Position numbers and translations under genes: made by a program
From: Micromonospora halotolerans
Lineage (GTDB): Bacteria > Actinomycetota > Actinomycetes > Mycobacteriales > Micromonosporaceae
Assembly: GCF_032108445.1 (NCBI RefSeq)
Contig: NZ_CP134876.1
Span: 2,108,001-2,172,000 of the forward strand
Reading direction: 5' to 3'
DNA: 64,000 nt
Part shown: piece by piece, positions 25,135-38,847 of the stretch
Numbering within the stretch: the stretch's first letter is position 1
Layout: each line of letters begins with the position of its first letter
Notes under the pieces: generated by a model
What the model was told of the DNA's origin: nothing
What the model saw: the letters and a program-made list of their open reading frames with translations, nothing else
Databases searched by the model: none

Positions 25135-26472
25135 TTACCCCCCGTGTCCCGCCGCTGCCGCCGCCGCTGCCGCCGCCGGCAGGGCCGCGGCGATCTGCTC
25201 CAGGGCGGCGTCGTCGATCGCCGCCGACACGAACCACGACTCGAACGCGCTCGGCGGCAGGTAGACGCCGGCGGCGAGCATGGCGTGGAAGAACGCCTTG
25301 AACGCGGGCACCTGCTGGGTGCGGGCGCTGTCGTAGTCGGTCACGTCGGCGTCGGTGAAGAAGATCGAGAACATGTTGCCCGCGTACGACAGGCGGTGCG
25401 GGACCCCGGCGGCGGCCAGCGCCTCGGCGGCGAGCTTGCCCACGGCGGCGGCCGTCTCGTCGAGGCGGCGGTAGAGCGCGTCGTCGGCCAGCCGCAGCGT
25501 GGCCAGGCCGGCGGCGCACGCGAGGGGGTTACCGGAGAGGGTGCCGGCCTGGTAGACCGGGCCGGCCGGGGCCAGCCTCGCCATGATCTCGGTGCGTCCG
25601 CCGAACGCCGCGGCGGGCAGGCCGCCGCCCATGACCTTCCCGTACGTCCACAGGTCGGCGTCGGACGGGTCGAGGCCGTGCCAGCCGGCGCGGGAGACCC
25701 GGAACCCGGTCATCACCTCGTCGACGATGAGCAGCGCGCCGTGCGCGTGGGCGATCCGGGCGAGCTGCTGGTTGAAGTCGCCGCGCGGGGCGACCACGCC
25801 CATGTTGCCGGCGGCCGCCTCGGTGATGATGGCCGCGATGTGCGGGCCCTCGGCGGCGAAGGCCTCCTCGACCGCGCGCAGGTCGTTGTACGGCAGCACG
25901 ATCGTGTCGCCGGCGGCCGCCCCGGTGACGCCGGGCGAGTCGGGCAGGCCGAGGGTGGCCACGCCCGAGCCGGCGGCGGCGAGCAGCGCGTCGGAGTGGC
26001 CGTGGTAGCAGCCGGAGAACTTGATGATCTTGGCCCGGCCGGTGAAGCCGCGGGCCAGCCGGATCGCCGACATGGTCGCCTCGGTGCCCGAGTTGACCAG
26101 GCGGACCTGCTCCACCGGGGTCCGCGTGACGATCTCCGCGGCCAGCTCGACCTCGCCCGGGGTGGGGGTGCCGAAGCTGGTGCCGAGCGCGGCGGCCTCG
26201 CGCAGCGCCTCGACCACGGCCGGGTGGGCGTGACCGAGGATCAGCGGGCCCCAGGAGCAGACCAGGTCGACGTAGCGGCGACCGTCGGCGTCGAAGAGCC
26301 AGGGACCCTCCCCCCGGACCATGAAGCGCGGGGTGCCGCCGACGGCACGGAACGCGCGTACGGGTGAGTTGACCCCGCCGGGCACGATGGCCTTGGCGCG
26401 GTCGAACAGGGCCTCGGAGGCCGGTGCGTCGGCCGGGTAGCGGCCGGATCCGGCGGGAAACGTATCGGTCAC
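25135..26472 (-). CDS. hemL: Glutamate-1-semialdehyde 2,1-aminomutase
   Basis: A 445-residue PLP-dependent aminomutase that makes 5-aminolevulinate in the C5 haem pathway. Family hallmarks are [10 protein letters not shown] at the N-terminus, [24 protein letters not shown], the Asp motif [10 protein letters not shown] and the PLP lysine in [10 protein letters not shown]. It is the first gene of the leftward haem/cytochrome c assembly cluster, so haem supply and haem attachment are co-located. It is divergent from the STAS gene across 150 bp. Confidence 0.96.
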   Translation of the reverse strand: MTDTFPAGSGRYPADAPASEALFDRAKAIVPGGVNSPVRAFRAVGGTPRFMVRGEGPWLFDADGRRYVDLVCSWGPLILGHAHPAVVEALREAAALGTSFGTPTPGEVELAAEIVTRTPVEQVRLVNSGTEATMSAIRLARGFTGRAKIIKFSGCYHGHSDALLAAAGSGVATLGLPDSPGVTGAAAGDTIVLPYNDLRAVEEAFAAEGPHIAAIITEAAAGNMGVVAPRGDFNQQLARIAHAHGALLIVDEVMTGFRVSRAGWHGLDPSDADLWTYGKVMGGGLPAAAFGGRTEIMARLAPAGPVYQAGTLSGNPLACAAGLATLRLADDALYRRLDETAAAVGKLAAEALAAAGVPHRLSYAGNMFSIFFTDADVTDYDSARTQQVPAFKAFFHAMLAAGVYLPPSAFESWFVSAAIDDAALEQIAAALPAAAAAAAAAGHGG

Positions 26473-26610
26473 GATGCCGCCATTGTGTCAGCGCCGGGCA
26501 GCTGATCGGCAGGCACCCCGCACCGAGGGTTACCGGGCTCACGCCCCGCGGGTGCGGCACGGGCCAGCAACCGGCGGGTCGCTCGACAGGCCCGTGGGTC
26601 GAGATCGCGA

Positions 26611-26616
26611 TAGGGT
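26611..26616 (+). promoter_or_regulatory. -10 box TAGGGT of a leaderless STAS gene
   Basis: TAGGGT is followed by 6 nt and then the GTG at 26623; no Shine-Dalgarno is present. Confidence 0.55.
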
Positions 26617-26622
26617 GACCGG

Positions 26623-26955
26623 GTGGATCGTGCCGAACTGTCCATCACGCTACACCGGACGGGTGACGAAGCGGTGCTTCGCCTCGCCGGTGAGATCGAC
26701 ATGCTCACGGCCGCCCAGCTGTCGACAGTCGTCAACGAGGTGCTGGCCGACCCCCCGCCGCGCATCGTGCTCGACCTGGGCGGGGTCACCTTCTGCGACT
26801 CGCAGGGCCTCGGGACGCTCGTGGTGCTCAGCCGCAAGGCCAGCCACGCCCAGAGCCTGCTGGTCCTGAGCAACGTCGGCGACTTCCTCCTCCGCGTCCT
26901 GGACATCACCGGCCTCCGCTCGGCTCTGATGATCCGCAACGAAACCGCCCCCTGA
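26623..26955 (+). CDS. Anti-sigma-factor antagonist (STAS domain)
   Basis: A 110-residue single STAS domain. The phosphorylatable serine is in VTFCDSQGLGTLVVLSR, in the SpoIIAA/RsbV position; RLAGEIDMLTAAQL is the first beta-alpha segment. Proteins of this family bind and neutralise an RsbW-type anti-sigma kinase when unphosphorylated. The transcript appears leaderless from GTG 26623. The gene stands alone. Candidates for its kinase and phosphatase in the window are the OsaC-like protein (35.2 kb) and the PP2C proteins at 49.3 and 52.2 kb. Confidence 0.88.
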   Translation: MDRAELSITLHRTGDEAVLRLAGEIDMLTAAQLSTVVNEVLADPPPRIVLDLGGVTFCDSQGLGTLVVLSRKASHAQSLLVLSNVGDFLLRVLDITGLRSALMIRNETAP

Positions 26956-26970
26956 CCCGTCCTGGTCGGC

Positions 26971-27030
26971 GTTGATCAAGAAGTTTGCGTCTGCCGAGGG
27001 CTGATGCCGGACGCAAACTTCTTGATCAAC
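26971..27030. terminator. Long perfect palindrome between convergent genes (GATCAAGAAGTT family)
   Basis: A perfect 21-bp inverted repeat (arms 26971-26991 and 27010-27030; core gatcaagaagtttgcg) with an 18-nt loop, between stop codons at 26955 (+) and 27044 (-). It can form a strong hairpin in both transcripts. A related sequence lies at 37329-37388 in the same kind of location, so it is both a terminator candidate and a dispersed repeat. Confidence 0.7.
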
Positions 27031-27043
27031 TAGGTCTGCGCGG

Positions 27044-28636
27044 TCAGGTGACCGGGACGTCGCGGCGGCGGAAGGCCGTCAGGCCGGCTGCCGTCAGGGC
27101 CAGGGCCACGGCGGCCAGGGTCCACAGCGGGGTGGCGCTCCAGGTGTCGCGAAGGACCTGGGGGGTGTGCGTGAACGGGGACAGGTCCAGCAGCCACTGG
27201 TCGAGTTCGAGCACCGCGCCGAGCTGGCCGAGCAGCACGCAGACCGCCAGCACCGCCCAGGCCGTCGGGGCCAGCCGGGGCAGCAGGCCGTAGAGCAGCA
27301 CGGCGAGCCCGGCCAGCACCCAGGCGGCGGGCGCGTGGGCCAACCCGGCACCGAGCATCCGGGGCAGCTCCCGCGGCACGTCGTGCACGCTCAGCCCGTA
27401 CGTCAGGCCGGTCGCCAGGCCGGTCACGGCGAGCACCACGGCCGGGCCGACCAGCGCGAACACCACGTGCGACAGCAGCCAGGTGGAGCGGCGCGCGCCG
27501 GTGACGAGCACCGGTTCGGCGTGCCCGGCGGACTCCTCGGCGCGCATCCGCAGCGCGGCCTGGATGCCGTAACCCGCGGCGGCCAGCCCGGCCAGGCTGA
27601 GCGTGGCGCCCAGGTAGGCGTCGGCCAGGCCGGAGGCCCCACCGATCCGGGCCATGATCTGCTCCAGCTCCTCGTTACCCTCGACCGAGCGGCCGGCCGC
27701 CTGCGCGGCGCCGCCGAGGATCAGCCCGAGCAGGCCGAAGCCGACCGACCACCAGAGGATCTGCCCCCGGTGCAGCCGCCAGGCCAGCCCGAACGGGCCG
27801 GCGAGCCCGCGGCCGGCAGTGGCCGGCCCGAGCCGGGGCGGCAGCACCCCCGCGCCCAGGTCGCGGCGCACCGAGACCGGGTACGCGACCGCGGCGAGCA
27901 GCGCCGACGCGACCAGCGGCAGCGCCAGCACCCACCAGCGTTCCCCCTCGAAGGGCCGGATCCGGGGTGCCCAGCCCAGCGGGGAGAGCCAGCTCGGCCA
28001 GTCGTTGGCGGCGGTGTCCCCCACCATCCGCAGCGCGAAGGAGGCGCCGAGGACGGCGATCCCGATGCCCCGTGCCCCGCCCGCGCTCTCGGTGAGCTGG
28101 GCGGTCAGCCCGCCGAGGGTGGCGAAGACCACGCCGGTGAGCGCCGTGCCGAGGCCGTACGCGTACGAGCCGGTGGCGGAGAGCCCGGTGGACGCCAGCC
28201 CGGCCGCGGTGAGCAGGCCGAGCAGCAGGTCGGCCGCGTACGTGACGAGCAGCGCGGCGGTCAGGCCGGCGTGCCGGCCCAGCACCCCGCCGCCGAGCAG
28301 CTCCCGCCGGCCGGCCTCCTCCTCGACGCGGGTGTGCCGGACGACGGTGAGCACGCTGGCCAGCGCCACGATGACCAGCAGGAAGCCGCCGCGCTGGGCG
28401 GTCAGCGCGCCGACGCTGTCCCCGTAGACCGGGCCGAGCAGCGCGATGATCGAGGGGTTGCGGGCGGTGCCGGTGACGTACGCGGCCCGCTCGGCGTCGG
28501 TCGGGAACAGCTCGAAGAAGCTGGTCGCGTAGGTCGTCGGCAGCACGGCGAGGAACAGCACCCAGAGCGGGAGCACGAGACGGTCCCGGCGCAGCACGAG
28601 TCGGGCCAGCTGCCAGGTGCCGGTGAGGGTGCTCAT
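27044..28636 (-). CDS. ABC exporter permease, about 12 TM
   Basis: A 530-residue hydrophobic protein made of two similar halves of roughly six helices each ([22 protein letters not shown] at the N-terminus; [22 protein letters not shown] opening the second half near residue 290). The layout matches actinobacterial 'antibiotic ABC transporter permease' proteins. Its ATG overlaps the stop of the ATPase gene (ATGA). With that ATPase and the divergent MarR/GbsR regulator it forms a drug-export or lipid-export cassette; the substrate is unknown. Confidence 0.8.
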   Translation of the reverse strand: MSTLTGTWQLARLVLRRDRLVLPLWVLFLAVLPTTYATSFFELFPTDAERAAYVTGTARNPSIIALLGPVYGDSVGALTAQRGGFLLVIVALASVLTVVRHTRVEEEAGRRELLGGGVLGRHAGLTAALLVTYAADLLLGLLTAAGLASTGLSATGSYAYGLGTALTGVVFATLGGLTAQLTESAGGARGIGIAVLGASFALRMVGDTAANDWPSWLSPLGWAPRIRPFEGERWWVLALPLVASALLAAVAYPVSVRRDLGAGVLPPRLGPATAGRGLAGPFGLAWRLHRGQILWWSVGFGLLGLILGGAAQAAGRSVEGNEELEQIMARIGGASGLADAYLGATLSLAGLAAAGYGIQAALRMRAEESAGHAEPVLVTGARRSTWLLSHVVFALVGPAVVLAVTGLATGLTYGLSVHDVPRELPRMLGAGLAHAPAAWVLAGLAVLLYGLLPRLAPTAWAVLAVCVLLGQLGAVLELDQWLLDLSPFTHTPQVLRDTWSATPLWTLAAVALALTAAGLTAFRRRDVPVT

Positions 28637-29535
28637 CGGGTCAGCTCCTCGGGGACCGCCTCGTAGTGCCGCAGGAACAGCTCCTCCAGCGTCGGCGGCG
28701 TGCTGACCAGGCTGCGGACGCCCAGCTCGGTGAGGCGCCGCAGCGCGACGTCCAGCGCGGCGGTGTCCACGTCGAAGCGGACGCGGTTGCAGTCCACCCG
28801 CAGGTCGTGCACGCCGGGCAGGTCGGCCAGCCCGTTCAGCGGGGCGGTCACCTCGGCGTCGATCGAGGTGCGGTGCAGGTGGCGCAGCTCGGTGAGGGTG
28901 CCGGACTCGACGGCCCGGCCGTTCCGGATGATCGTCACCCGGTCGCAGAGCGCCTCCACCTCGGCCAGGATGTGGCTGGAGAGCAGCACGGTGCGGCCGT
29001 CCTGCTTGGCCCGGCGTACCCAGTGCTGGAAGACCTCCTCCATGAGCGGGTCGAGCCCGGAGGTGGGCTCGTCGAGGATGAGCAGCTCGACGTCGGAGGC
29101 GAGCGCGGCCACCAGGCCGACCTTCTGCCGGTTGCCCTTGGAGTAGGCGCGGCCCTTCTTGCGCGGGTCCAGCTCGAAGGACTCCAGCAGCTCGGCCCGG
29201 CGCTTCGGGTCGAGCCCGCCGCGCAGCCGGCCGAGCAGGTCGATCACCTCGCCGCCGCTCAGGTTGGGCCAGAGGGTGACGTCGCCGGGCACGTACGCGA
29301 GCCGGCGGTGCAGGGCGACGGCGTCCCGCCAGGGGTCGCCGCCGAGCAGCCGGACGGCCCCCGCGTCCGCCCGCAGCAGACCGAGCAGCACCCGGATGGT
29401 GGTCGACTTGCCGGAGCCGTTGGGGCCCAGGAAGCCGTGCACCTCGCCGGCGCGGACGGTCAGGTCGAGTCCGTCGAGCGCTCGGGTCCGGCCGAAGGTC
29501 TTCACCAGGCCGGACACCTCAATGGGAGTTTCCAT
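28633..29535 (-). CDS. ABC exporter ATP-binding protein
   Basis: A 300-residue ATPase with Walker [10 protein letters not shown] (~37-45), signature segment [11 protein letters not shown], Walker [13 protein letters not shown] and the H-loop SSHILAEVE. The C-terminal ~85 residues form the extension usual in DrrA/NatA-type exporters. It is the first gene of a two-gene operon; a 16-bp palindrome just upstream probably binds the divergent regulator. Confidence 0.9.
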   Translation of the reverse strand: METPIEVSGLVKTFGRTRALDGLDLTVRAGEVHGFLGPNGSGKSTTIRVLLGLLRADAGAVRLLGGDPWRDAVALHRRLAYVPGDVTLWPNLSGGEVIDLLGRLRGGLDPKRRAELLESFELDPRKKGRAYSKGNRQKVGLVAALASDVELLILDEPTSGLDPLMEEVFQHWVRRAKQDGRTVLLSSHILAEVEALCDRVTIIRNGRAVESGTLTELRHLHRTSIDAEVTAPLNGLADLPGVHDLRVDCNRVRFDVDTAALDVALRRLTELGVRSLVSTPPTLEELFLRHYEAVPEELTR

Positions 29536-29555
29536 ACTTCGGAAGCTACGCTCGT

Positions 29556-29571
29556 TTCACAAACTTGTGAA
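29556..29571. promoter_or_regulatory. Operator between ABC exporter and MarR/GbsR gene
   Basis: Palindrome TTCACAA-AC-TTGTGAA in the 67-bp divergent promoter region; both half-sites are perfect. Confidence 0.6.
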
Positions 29572-29602
29572 GACAGTGAGATCTGAGAGACGATCGGATG
29601 CG

Positions 29603-30127
29603 ATGAGCACCGAGGAGACGATGTCGATGACCCCGCCGCGCCCGGACGAGGAAGAGGTCCACCGCTTCGTGGAACGGATGGCGATGGCCTTCGCGGACGT
29701 CGGCTTCCCCCGGATGGCCGGCCGGGTGCTCTTCACCGTGATGAGCGCGGACGAGCCGCTCACGGCCGGCGAGATCGCCGAGCGACTGGGGGTCAGCGCG
29801 GCGGCCGTGTCCGGCGCCGTGCGCTACCTGACCCAGTTCGCCATGCTGGTCCGCGAGCCGGTCAAGGGCTCCCGGCGGGACCGCTACCGGATGCCGGCCA
29901 ACCCCTGGTACGAGGCCACCATCACCAAGACCGGCCTCTACAAGAACTTCATCGACATCGCCAAGGGCGGGATGGACGCGCTGGGTGGGCGGGACACCCC
30001 GGCGGGCGAGCGGGTGGCCGAGATGCGGGACTTCTTCCTCTTCGTCCAGGAGGAGATCGACGCCCTCGGCGAACGGTGGCGGGCCCGGCGCGCCGCGACG
30101 GGACACGGCGACCCGGCCGACGCCTGA
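29603..30127 (+). CDS. GbsR/MarR-family transcriptional regulator
   Basis: A 174-residue winged-helix protein (LTAGEIAERLGVSAAAVSGAVRYLTQFAMLVREPVKGSRRDRYR) with a helical C-terminal dimer region. It is divergent from the ABC exporter, with a 16-bp palindrome between them, which points to local repression of the transporter. Three in-frame ATGs are possible (29603, 29621, 29627); the first is used here because homologues as I remember them include MSTEETMS, but GAGGAGA lies closest to the second and third. Confidence 0.82.
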   Translation: MSTEETMSMTPPRPDEEEVHRFVERMAMAFADVGFPRMAGRVLFTVMSADEPLTAGEIAERLGVSAAAVSGAVRYLTQFAMLVREPVKGSRRDRYRMPANPWYEATITKTGLYKNFIDIAKGGMDALGGRDTPAGERVAEMRDFFLFVQEEIDALGERWRARRAATGHGDPADA

Positions 30128-30139
30128 GCGCCTCAGGCG
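30121..30139. terminator. Short hairpin overlapping two convergent stop codons
   Basis: CGCCTGAG-CGC-CTCAGGCG, a perfect 8-bp stem covering the stop of the MarR/GbsR gene (30127) and reaching the stop of the response-regulator gene (30133). Confidence 0.5.
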
Positions 30140-30686
30140 TTGTTGCCCCAGCGGGCCTGCTCCAGCAGGTCCACCGCACGCTCCCGGGACTCCGCGTCGT
30201 CGTCGGCGCGCAGCAGCGCGGTCGCCTCGTCCACCGCGTCGGTGAGCACCCGCCACTGCGCGTCGCGCTCCCGCACCAGGTCCGACTGGGCGGCGAGCTG
30301 CCGGGTCTTCACCCACAGCTCGACGAAGACCGACACCTTCGCCCGCAGCACCCACGGGTCGAAGGGCTTGGTCAGGTAGTCGACCGCGCCGACCGCGTAG
30401 CCCCGCAGGGCGAGCTGGGCGTCCTTGTCCGCGGCGGTGAGGAAGATGATCGGCACATGCCGGGTCCGCTCCCGCCGCTTGATGTGGGTGGCCGTCTCGA
30501 AGCCGTCCATGTCCGGCATCTGGGCGTCCAGCAGGATCACCGCGAAGTCGTCCACCAGGAGCTGCTTGAGCGCCGCCTCGCCGCTCTCCACGGCGACGGA
30601 CTGCACCGGAAGCCCCTGGAGGATCGCCTCCAGGGCCATCAGGTTCTCCCGCCGGTCGTCCACCAGCAGCGCCTTGGCCATCTGGG

Positions 30687-30690
<4 letters not shown>
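30133..30690 (-). CDS. osaB: OsaB-like response regulator (REC plus coiled coil)
   Basis: A 185-residue protein with a receiver domain (residues ~5-125) containing the Asp pair VDD, phospho-acceptor Asp in ILLDAQMPDMDG, Thr in FLTAAD and Lys in YLTKPFDP. The last ~60 residues are a charged coiled coil with no DNA-binding domain. Its GTG overlaps the kinase stop (GTGA), with GAGGAG 5-8 nt upstream. It follows a poly-HAMP hybrid kinase, as in Streptomyces osaA/osaB, which control osmoadaptation; orthology is inferred from architecture and gene order. Confidence 0.82.
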
Positions 30691-35039
<4,349 letters not shown>

Positions 35040-35220
35040 CAGTTCCTCGCTCAGCTCGGGGGCCATCAGGCTCGTGCCGACACGCGGCCATCCCACCATT
35101 CTGCCGCGTGTCACGTCGAGGCCACGGGCTCCAGCCGCCCGCCACGCCCGATCTGTCCCCCGCCGACCGGATCGGCGGACCGGCTTGGCACCCGGGGCGG
35201 CGGCGGTGGAGGATACGGAG

Positions 35221-37281
35221 GTGTCAGCGGAGACGGGGCCGGCGATGAACGGCGGCTCGGACGAACACGTCCGGCGGGTCCGCCTCCCCGCAGATCGGCG
35301 CACGCCCGCGGCGGCCCGGGCGCTGGTGCGGTCCGTGCTCGCCGAGGCGGACCTGCACGAGCTGCTCAACGAGGCGCTGCTGCTGACCACCGAGCTCACC
35401 ACCAACGCGGTGGAGCACGCGCGCACCGAACTGGACATCGAGGTCGAAGCCGACCCGGCGGGGCTCACCGTCACGGTCACCGACTTCGCCTCCGGCCCGG
35501 TCGACGAGCTGATGATCGGCGTCCGGAACACCACCTCCGACATCACCGAGGTGGCCGAGCGCGGGCGCGGGCTGCTGCTGGTCGACCACTTCGCCAGCCG
35601 GTGGGGCACCACCTACCTGCCCACCGGGAAGGGCGTCTGGTTCCGGCTCGACCGGCCCCACCTCGGGGCGGCCGCTCGGCCGGCCGAGACCCGCGCCACA
35701 CTCGCCGACAGCGCGGCGGACGGGGGAACCCCGAGCGCCGCCGCGATGAGCGAGCTGATGCAGACCACCCCCGACCCGAACGCGGACGACCCGCTGCCCG
35801 AGTTCGCCGCCGGGCTGCTCACCCGGGTCGCCGACATGGTCGGCGCGGCCGGCGGTGTGGTGCGGCTGGACCGCGGCGACGGGCAGGGCCGCCAGGTGCT
35901 CGCCCGCTACGGCCGGCAGCCCCGGGAGGGCAGCGAGCTGCTCCGCGTCCCGCTCGCCGTGCACCGCCCGTACGCCGGGGAGCTGGAGCTGGACGCGGCG
36001 CCCTCCGCGTACGCCCGGCCCCTCGCGGTGCTCGCCGCCGAACGGCTCTCCCTGCACCTGGAGAACGACCGGCTGCGCCGCGCCGACGTCCGGCGGTCGG
36101 CCTGGCTGACCTTCCTGGCCGAGGCGAGCGAGCTGCTCGCCCAGTCGCTCGACGTCGAGCTGACCATGGCGCTCGTCCCCCAGCTCGTGGTGCCCCGGCT
36201 CGGCCAGTGGTGCGCGGTGCACACCAGCGACGAGTGGGGGCGGCTGCGGCTCGCCGCGGCCAGCCACGCCGACGAGTCGGTGCTGCCGCAACTGCACCGG
36301 GTCCTTCAGGAGACCGGGCCCGACTCGATCCAGGCCCGGCTGCGGGAGGCCTCCCGCAGCGCCGCGCAGGTACCGCTGAGCGGGCCGATGGAGGGCTTCG
36401 CCGTACCCCTGATCGCCCGCGGGCAGCGGCTCGGCACCCTGGCCGTGGGCCGCCACCAGCGGCACCGGCACGACCCTGACGAGGTCTCGGTGCTGGAGGA
36501 CGTGGCCCGGCGGGCCGCCCTGGCCATCGAGAACGCCCGGATCCACGCCGAGCGCCGACGCGTCGCGCAGACCCTCCAGCAGTCGCTGCTGCCGCCCGTG
36601 CTCCCGGTGGTCGAGGGCATCGGCTTCGCCGCCGAGTACGTCCCGACCGGCGACGACGCCGAGGTCGGCGGCGACTTCTACGACGTGGTGCCACTGTCGG
36701 ACGGCCGGTGGCTCGTGGTGGTCGGCGACGTCTCCGGCAAGGGCGTCCAGGCGGCGGCCGTGACCGGGCTGGTCCGGGACGTGATCCGGGTGCTGGTCGG
36801 CGACGGCAAGCCGCTGCCCGAGGTGCTCGGCCGGCTCAACGAGACGCTGGTCGAGCGGGGTGGCGGCCGCTACTGCACGCTGGCGCTGGCGGCGGTCGGC
36901 CCCGGCGACGGCGACCAGCTCGACGTCTCCCTGCACCTGGCCGGGCACGACCGGCCGGTCCTGCTGCACGGCGGCGGCGGTGCGGGCTTCGTCGGCACCG
37001 GCGGCACGGCGCTCGGGCTGCTCGACACGATCGCCACCCCGACCGCCGAGATCGCCCTCAAGCCGGGCGACGCGCTGATCTTCTACACCGACGGGGTCAC
37101 CGAGCGGCGGCGCGGCCGGGAACTGTTCGGCACCGACCGACTGCGCGAGGCCGCCGCGCCCCTGGCCGGCTACTCGGCCGACGTGGTCGCCGCCCGCCTC
37201 CGCGCCACAGCCATCGCCTTCTCCGTCGAACCCCCCAGAGACGACATAGCAGTCCTGGTCCTCCGCAACGACGCCCTGTAA
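35221..37281 (+). CDS. osaC: OsaC-like regulator: RsbW-type ATPase, GAF domains, PP2C phosphatase
   Basis: A 686-residue multidomain protein. Residues ~20-140 form an RsbW-type anti-sigma kinase (N-box ELTTNAVEHA, ERGRGLLLVD). Two GAF-like regions follow (~195-290 and ~300-450). Residues ~465-686 are a SpoIIE/PP2C phosphatase (GGDFYDVV, GDVSGKG, FYTDGVTERR, DDIAVLVLR). The GTG at 35221 has GGAGGA 7 nt upstream; ATG 35245 is an alternative. The domain order and position beside osaA/osaB match S. coelicolor OsaC, which modulates the stress sigma factor SigB after osmotic shock. The sigma target is not in this window. Confidence 0.85.
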   Translation: MSAETGPAMNGGSDEHVRRVRLPADRRTPAAARALVRSVLAEADLHELLNEALLLTTELTTNAVEHARTELDIEVEADPAGLTVTVTDFASGPVDELMIGVRNTTSDITEVAERGRGLLLVDHFASRWGTTYLPTGKGVWFRLDRPHLGAAARPAETRATLADSAADGGTPSAAAMSELMQTTPDPNADDPLPEFAAGLLTRVADMVGAAGGVVRLDRGDGQGRQVLARYGRQPREGSELLRVPLAVHRPYAGELELDAAPSAYARPLAVLAAERLSLHLENDRLRRADVRRSAWLTFLAEASELLAQSLDVELTMALVPQLVVPRLGQWCAVHTSDEWGRLRLAAASHADESVLPQLHRVLQETGPDSIQARLREASRSAAQVPLSGPMEGFAVPLIARGQRLGTLAVGRHQRHRHDPDEVSVLEDVARRAALAIENARIHAERRRVAQTLQQSLLPPVLPVVEGIGFAAEYVPTGDDAEVGGDFYDVVPLSDGRWLVVVGDVSGKGVQAAAVTGLVRDVIRVLVGDGKPLPEVLGRLNETLVERGGGRYCTLALAAVGPGDGDQLDVSLHLAGHDRPVLLHGGGGAGFVGTGGTALGLLDTIATPTAEIALKPGDALIFYTDGVTERRRGRELFGTDRLREAAAPLAGYSADVVAARLRATAIAFSVEPPRDDIAVLVLRNDAL

Positions 37282-37319
37282 CCCCTCCCCCTGCCCCCTC
37301 CCCCTGCCCCCTCCCCCCG
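37282..37319 (-). other. Six-run G-quadruplex motif (G-rich on minus strand)
   Basis: The plus strand carries a near-tandem ccctccccctgcc repeat. Read on the minus strand it gives six consecutive G-runs of 4 to 6 separated by 1-2 nt (A or CA). It lies immediately after the OsaC-like stop codon, beyond the 3' end of the leftward FAD oxidoreductase gene. Confidence 0.6.
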
Positions 37320-37328
37320 CCGGACCGC

Positions 37329-37388
37329 GTCGATCATGAAGTTCGCGGCACTCGGCGCCCGATTTGTCGCCGCCAACGTCATGATCAC
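37329..37388. repeat. Imperfect palindrome of the GATCATGAAGTT family
   Basis: Left part gtcgatcatgaagttcgcgg, right part gccgccaacgtcatgatcac, with a central gcgcccgatttgtcg. It resembles the palindrome at 26971-27030 in its outer segment (GATCA.GAAGTT) and likewise sits between convergent stop codons (37281 and 37407). Probably a dispersed REP-like element that can act as a terminator. Confidence 0.6.
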
Positions 37389-37406
37389 CGAGGCTGGCGC
37401 GCGGGG

Positions 37407-38834
37407 TTACAGGCCGCCCGGGAGGCGGCCGGGGGACAGGCGGTGGTGGGGGTCCAGGTGCGCCTTGGCCGTGCGGAGGCGGGGCAGGATGGGCAGCTCG
37501 CCCCAGAGGTCGACGGCGCGGCGGACCGGTGTGGGAGCGGAGACCACCACGCAGCGGCCCTGGCGGGCGAGGAGCACGCCCCGGACGGCGGCGAGGATCG
37601 AGGCCACCCGCTCGGGCGGCAGCGACCCGGGCAGCGCGGCGTGCACGGCGCCGATCCCGGCCGAGCCGCGGACCGGCACCGGCGTGCCGGCCGCGTCGCG
37701 CAGCGCGTAGACGGCGGCGTGCAGGTCGTTGATCGGCACCTCGATCCGCAGGGCGGTGTCGCCCGGGGCGAACGGGTAGCGGCCCCACCACTCGGGGGCG
37801 GCGTGGTTGACCACGGCCTCGGGGCCGAGCAGCGCGGCGAGCCGGTCGGCGCGTTCCGCCACGTCGGCGGGGCCGCCTTCCAGGAGCACCACGAGGCTGC
37901 CCGCGGCGGCCGGCCGCCCCGGGCGCCCGGTCACCGCCGGGTGGTCGGGCCGGTTGGCCACGGACGGGTGGGAGGCGGGGATTCGCCGGCGCGGCAGCGC
38001 CACGTGCACCGGCAGGTCCAACTCGACGGCCGCCGGGTCGAGCCGGGCGGCGAGCACCGCCCGGACCAGGTCGTGCACCTCCAGCGGGGTCCACACGGGA
38101 CGGGACACCCAGACCCGGCCGGCCGGCACGGCCTGCACCCGCATGGTGGCCGAGACCAGCACCCCGAGGCCGCCCTGCGAGCCGCAGAGCAGCCGGGCCA
38201 CGTCGAGCCCCGGCACCTCGGCCGCGCCGAACAGCGCCGCCGCGCCACCCCGCGCCGGCCCGGCCCGGCCGAGCAGCGCGGTGCCCGGCTCCCCCACGCT
38301 GACCAGTTCGCCGTCGGCGTCGAGGTAGCGCACCCCGACGAGCTGGGCGCACGGGCTGCCGTGCCGGTGGCGCAGCGGGCCGGACTCGTCGGCGGCCAGC
38401 ACCCCGCCGAGGGTCGCCCCGGGGGAGGGCGCGTCGACCGGGAGGCGCCGGCCGGTGCGCCCCAGGGTGGCCTGGACGGCCCGCAGCGGGGTGCCGGCGC
38501 CGATCTCGGCCACCGCGGAAGCCTGCGGCTCGTGCCACACCCCGGCCAGCCGGCCGGTGTCGAGCATGATGTCGACCTGCGCCGGCGCGGCGCCCCAGTC
38601 GATCTTCGTGCCGGCGCCGCGGGGCACCACGGTCAGGTCGTGCGCCGCGGCCAGCCGGAGCACCTCGGCCGCGGCGTGCGGGCCGCCCGGCACCGCCACC
38701 CAGCGGGCCGTCCGGCCGGCCACCTCGTCGGCCGGGCCGGCGAACCGGGCGAACGGCGCGCCGCAGATCTCCGCCAGCTTCCGGGTGATCTCGAGGGCTC
38801 CGGGTCGGTCGGTGGAACGCGCTGCAGCCGCCAT
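37407..38834 (-). CDS. FAD-binding oxidoreductase, GlcE-like
   Basis: A 475-residue PCMH-type flavoprotein resembling the GlcE subunit of glycolate oxidase: VVPRGAGTKIDWG binds FAD, followed by APSPGATLGGVLAADESGPLRHRHG and GSQGGLGVLVSATMRV. The start is ATG 38834 (MAAAARS), 7 nt after TACGAT, giving a leaderless message; ATG 38852 is the alternative. An SOS-box-like sequence overlaps the -10. It is divergent from the oligopeptidase gene. The substrate is probably a 2-hydroxy acid, but GlcD and GlcF partners are absent here. Confidence 0.82.
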   Translation of the reverse strand: MAAAARSTDRPGALEITRKLAEICGAPFARFAGPADEVAGRTARWVAVPGGPHAAAEVLRLAAAHDLTVVPRGAGTKIDWGAAPAQVDIMLDTGRLAGVWHEPQASAVAEIGAGTPLRAVQATLGRTGRRLPVDAPSPGATLGGVLAADESGPLRHRHGSPCAQLVGVRYLDADGELVSVGEPGTALLGRAGPARGGAAALFGAAEVPGLDVARLLCGSQGGLGVLVSATMRVQAVPAGRVWVSRPVWTPLEVHDLVRAVLAARLDPAAVELDLPVHVALPRRRIPASHPSVANRPDHPAVTGRPGRPAAAGSLVVLLEGGPADVAERADRLAALLGPEAVVNHAAPEWWGRYPFAPGDTALRIEVPINDLHAAVYALRDAAGTPVPVRGSAGIGAVHAALPGSLPPERVASILAAVRGVLLARQGRCVVVSAPTPVRRAVDLWGELPILPRLRTAKAHLDPHHRLSPGRLPGGL

Positions 38835-38841
38835 GGCGGTT

Positions 38842-38847
38842 ATCGTA
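38842..38847 (-). promoter_or_regulatory. -10 box TACGAT of the FAD oxidoreductase gene
   Basis: TACGAT on the minus strand, 7 nt upstream of the ATG at 38834. Confidence 0.5.
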
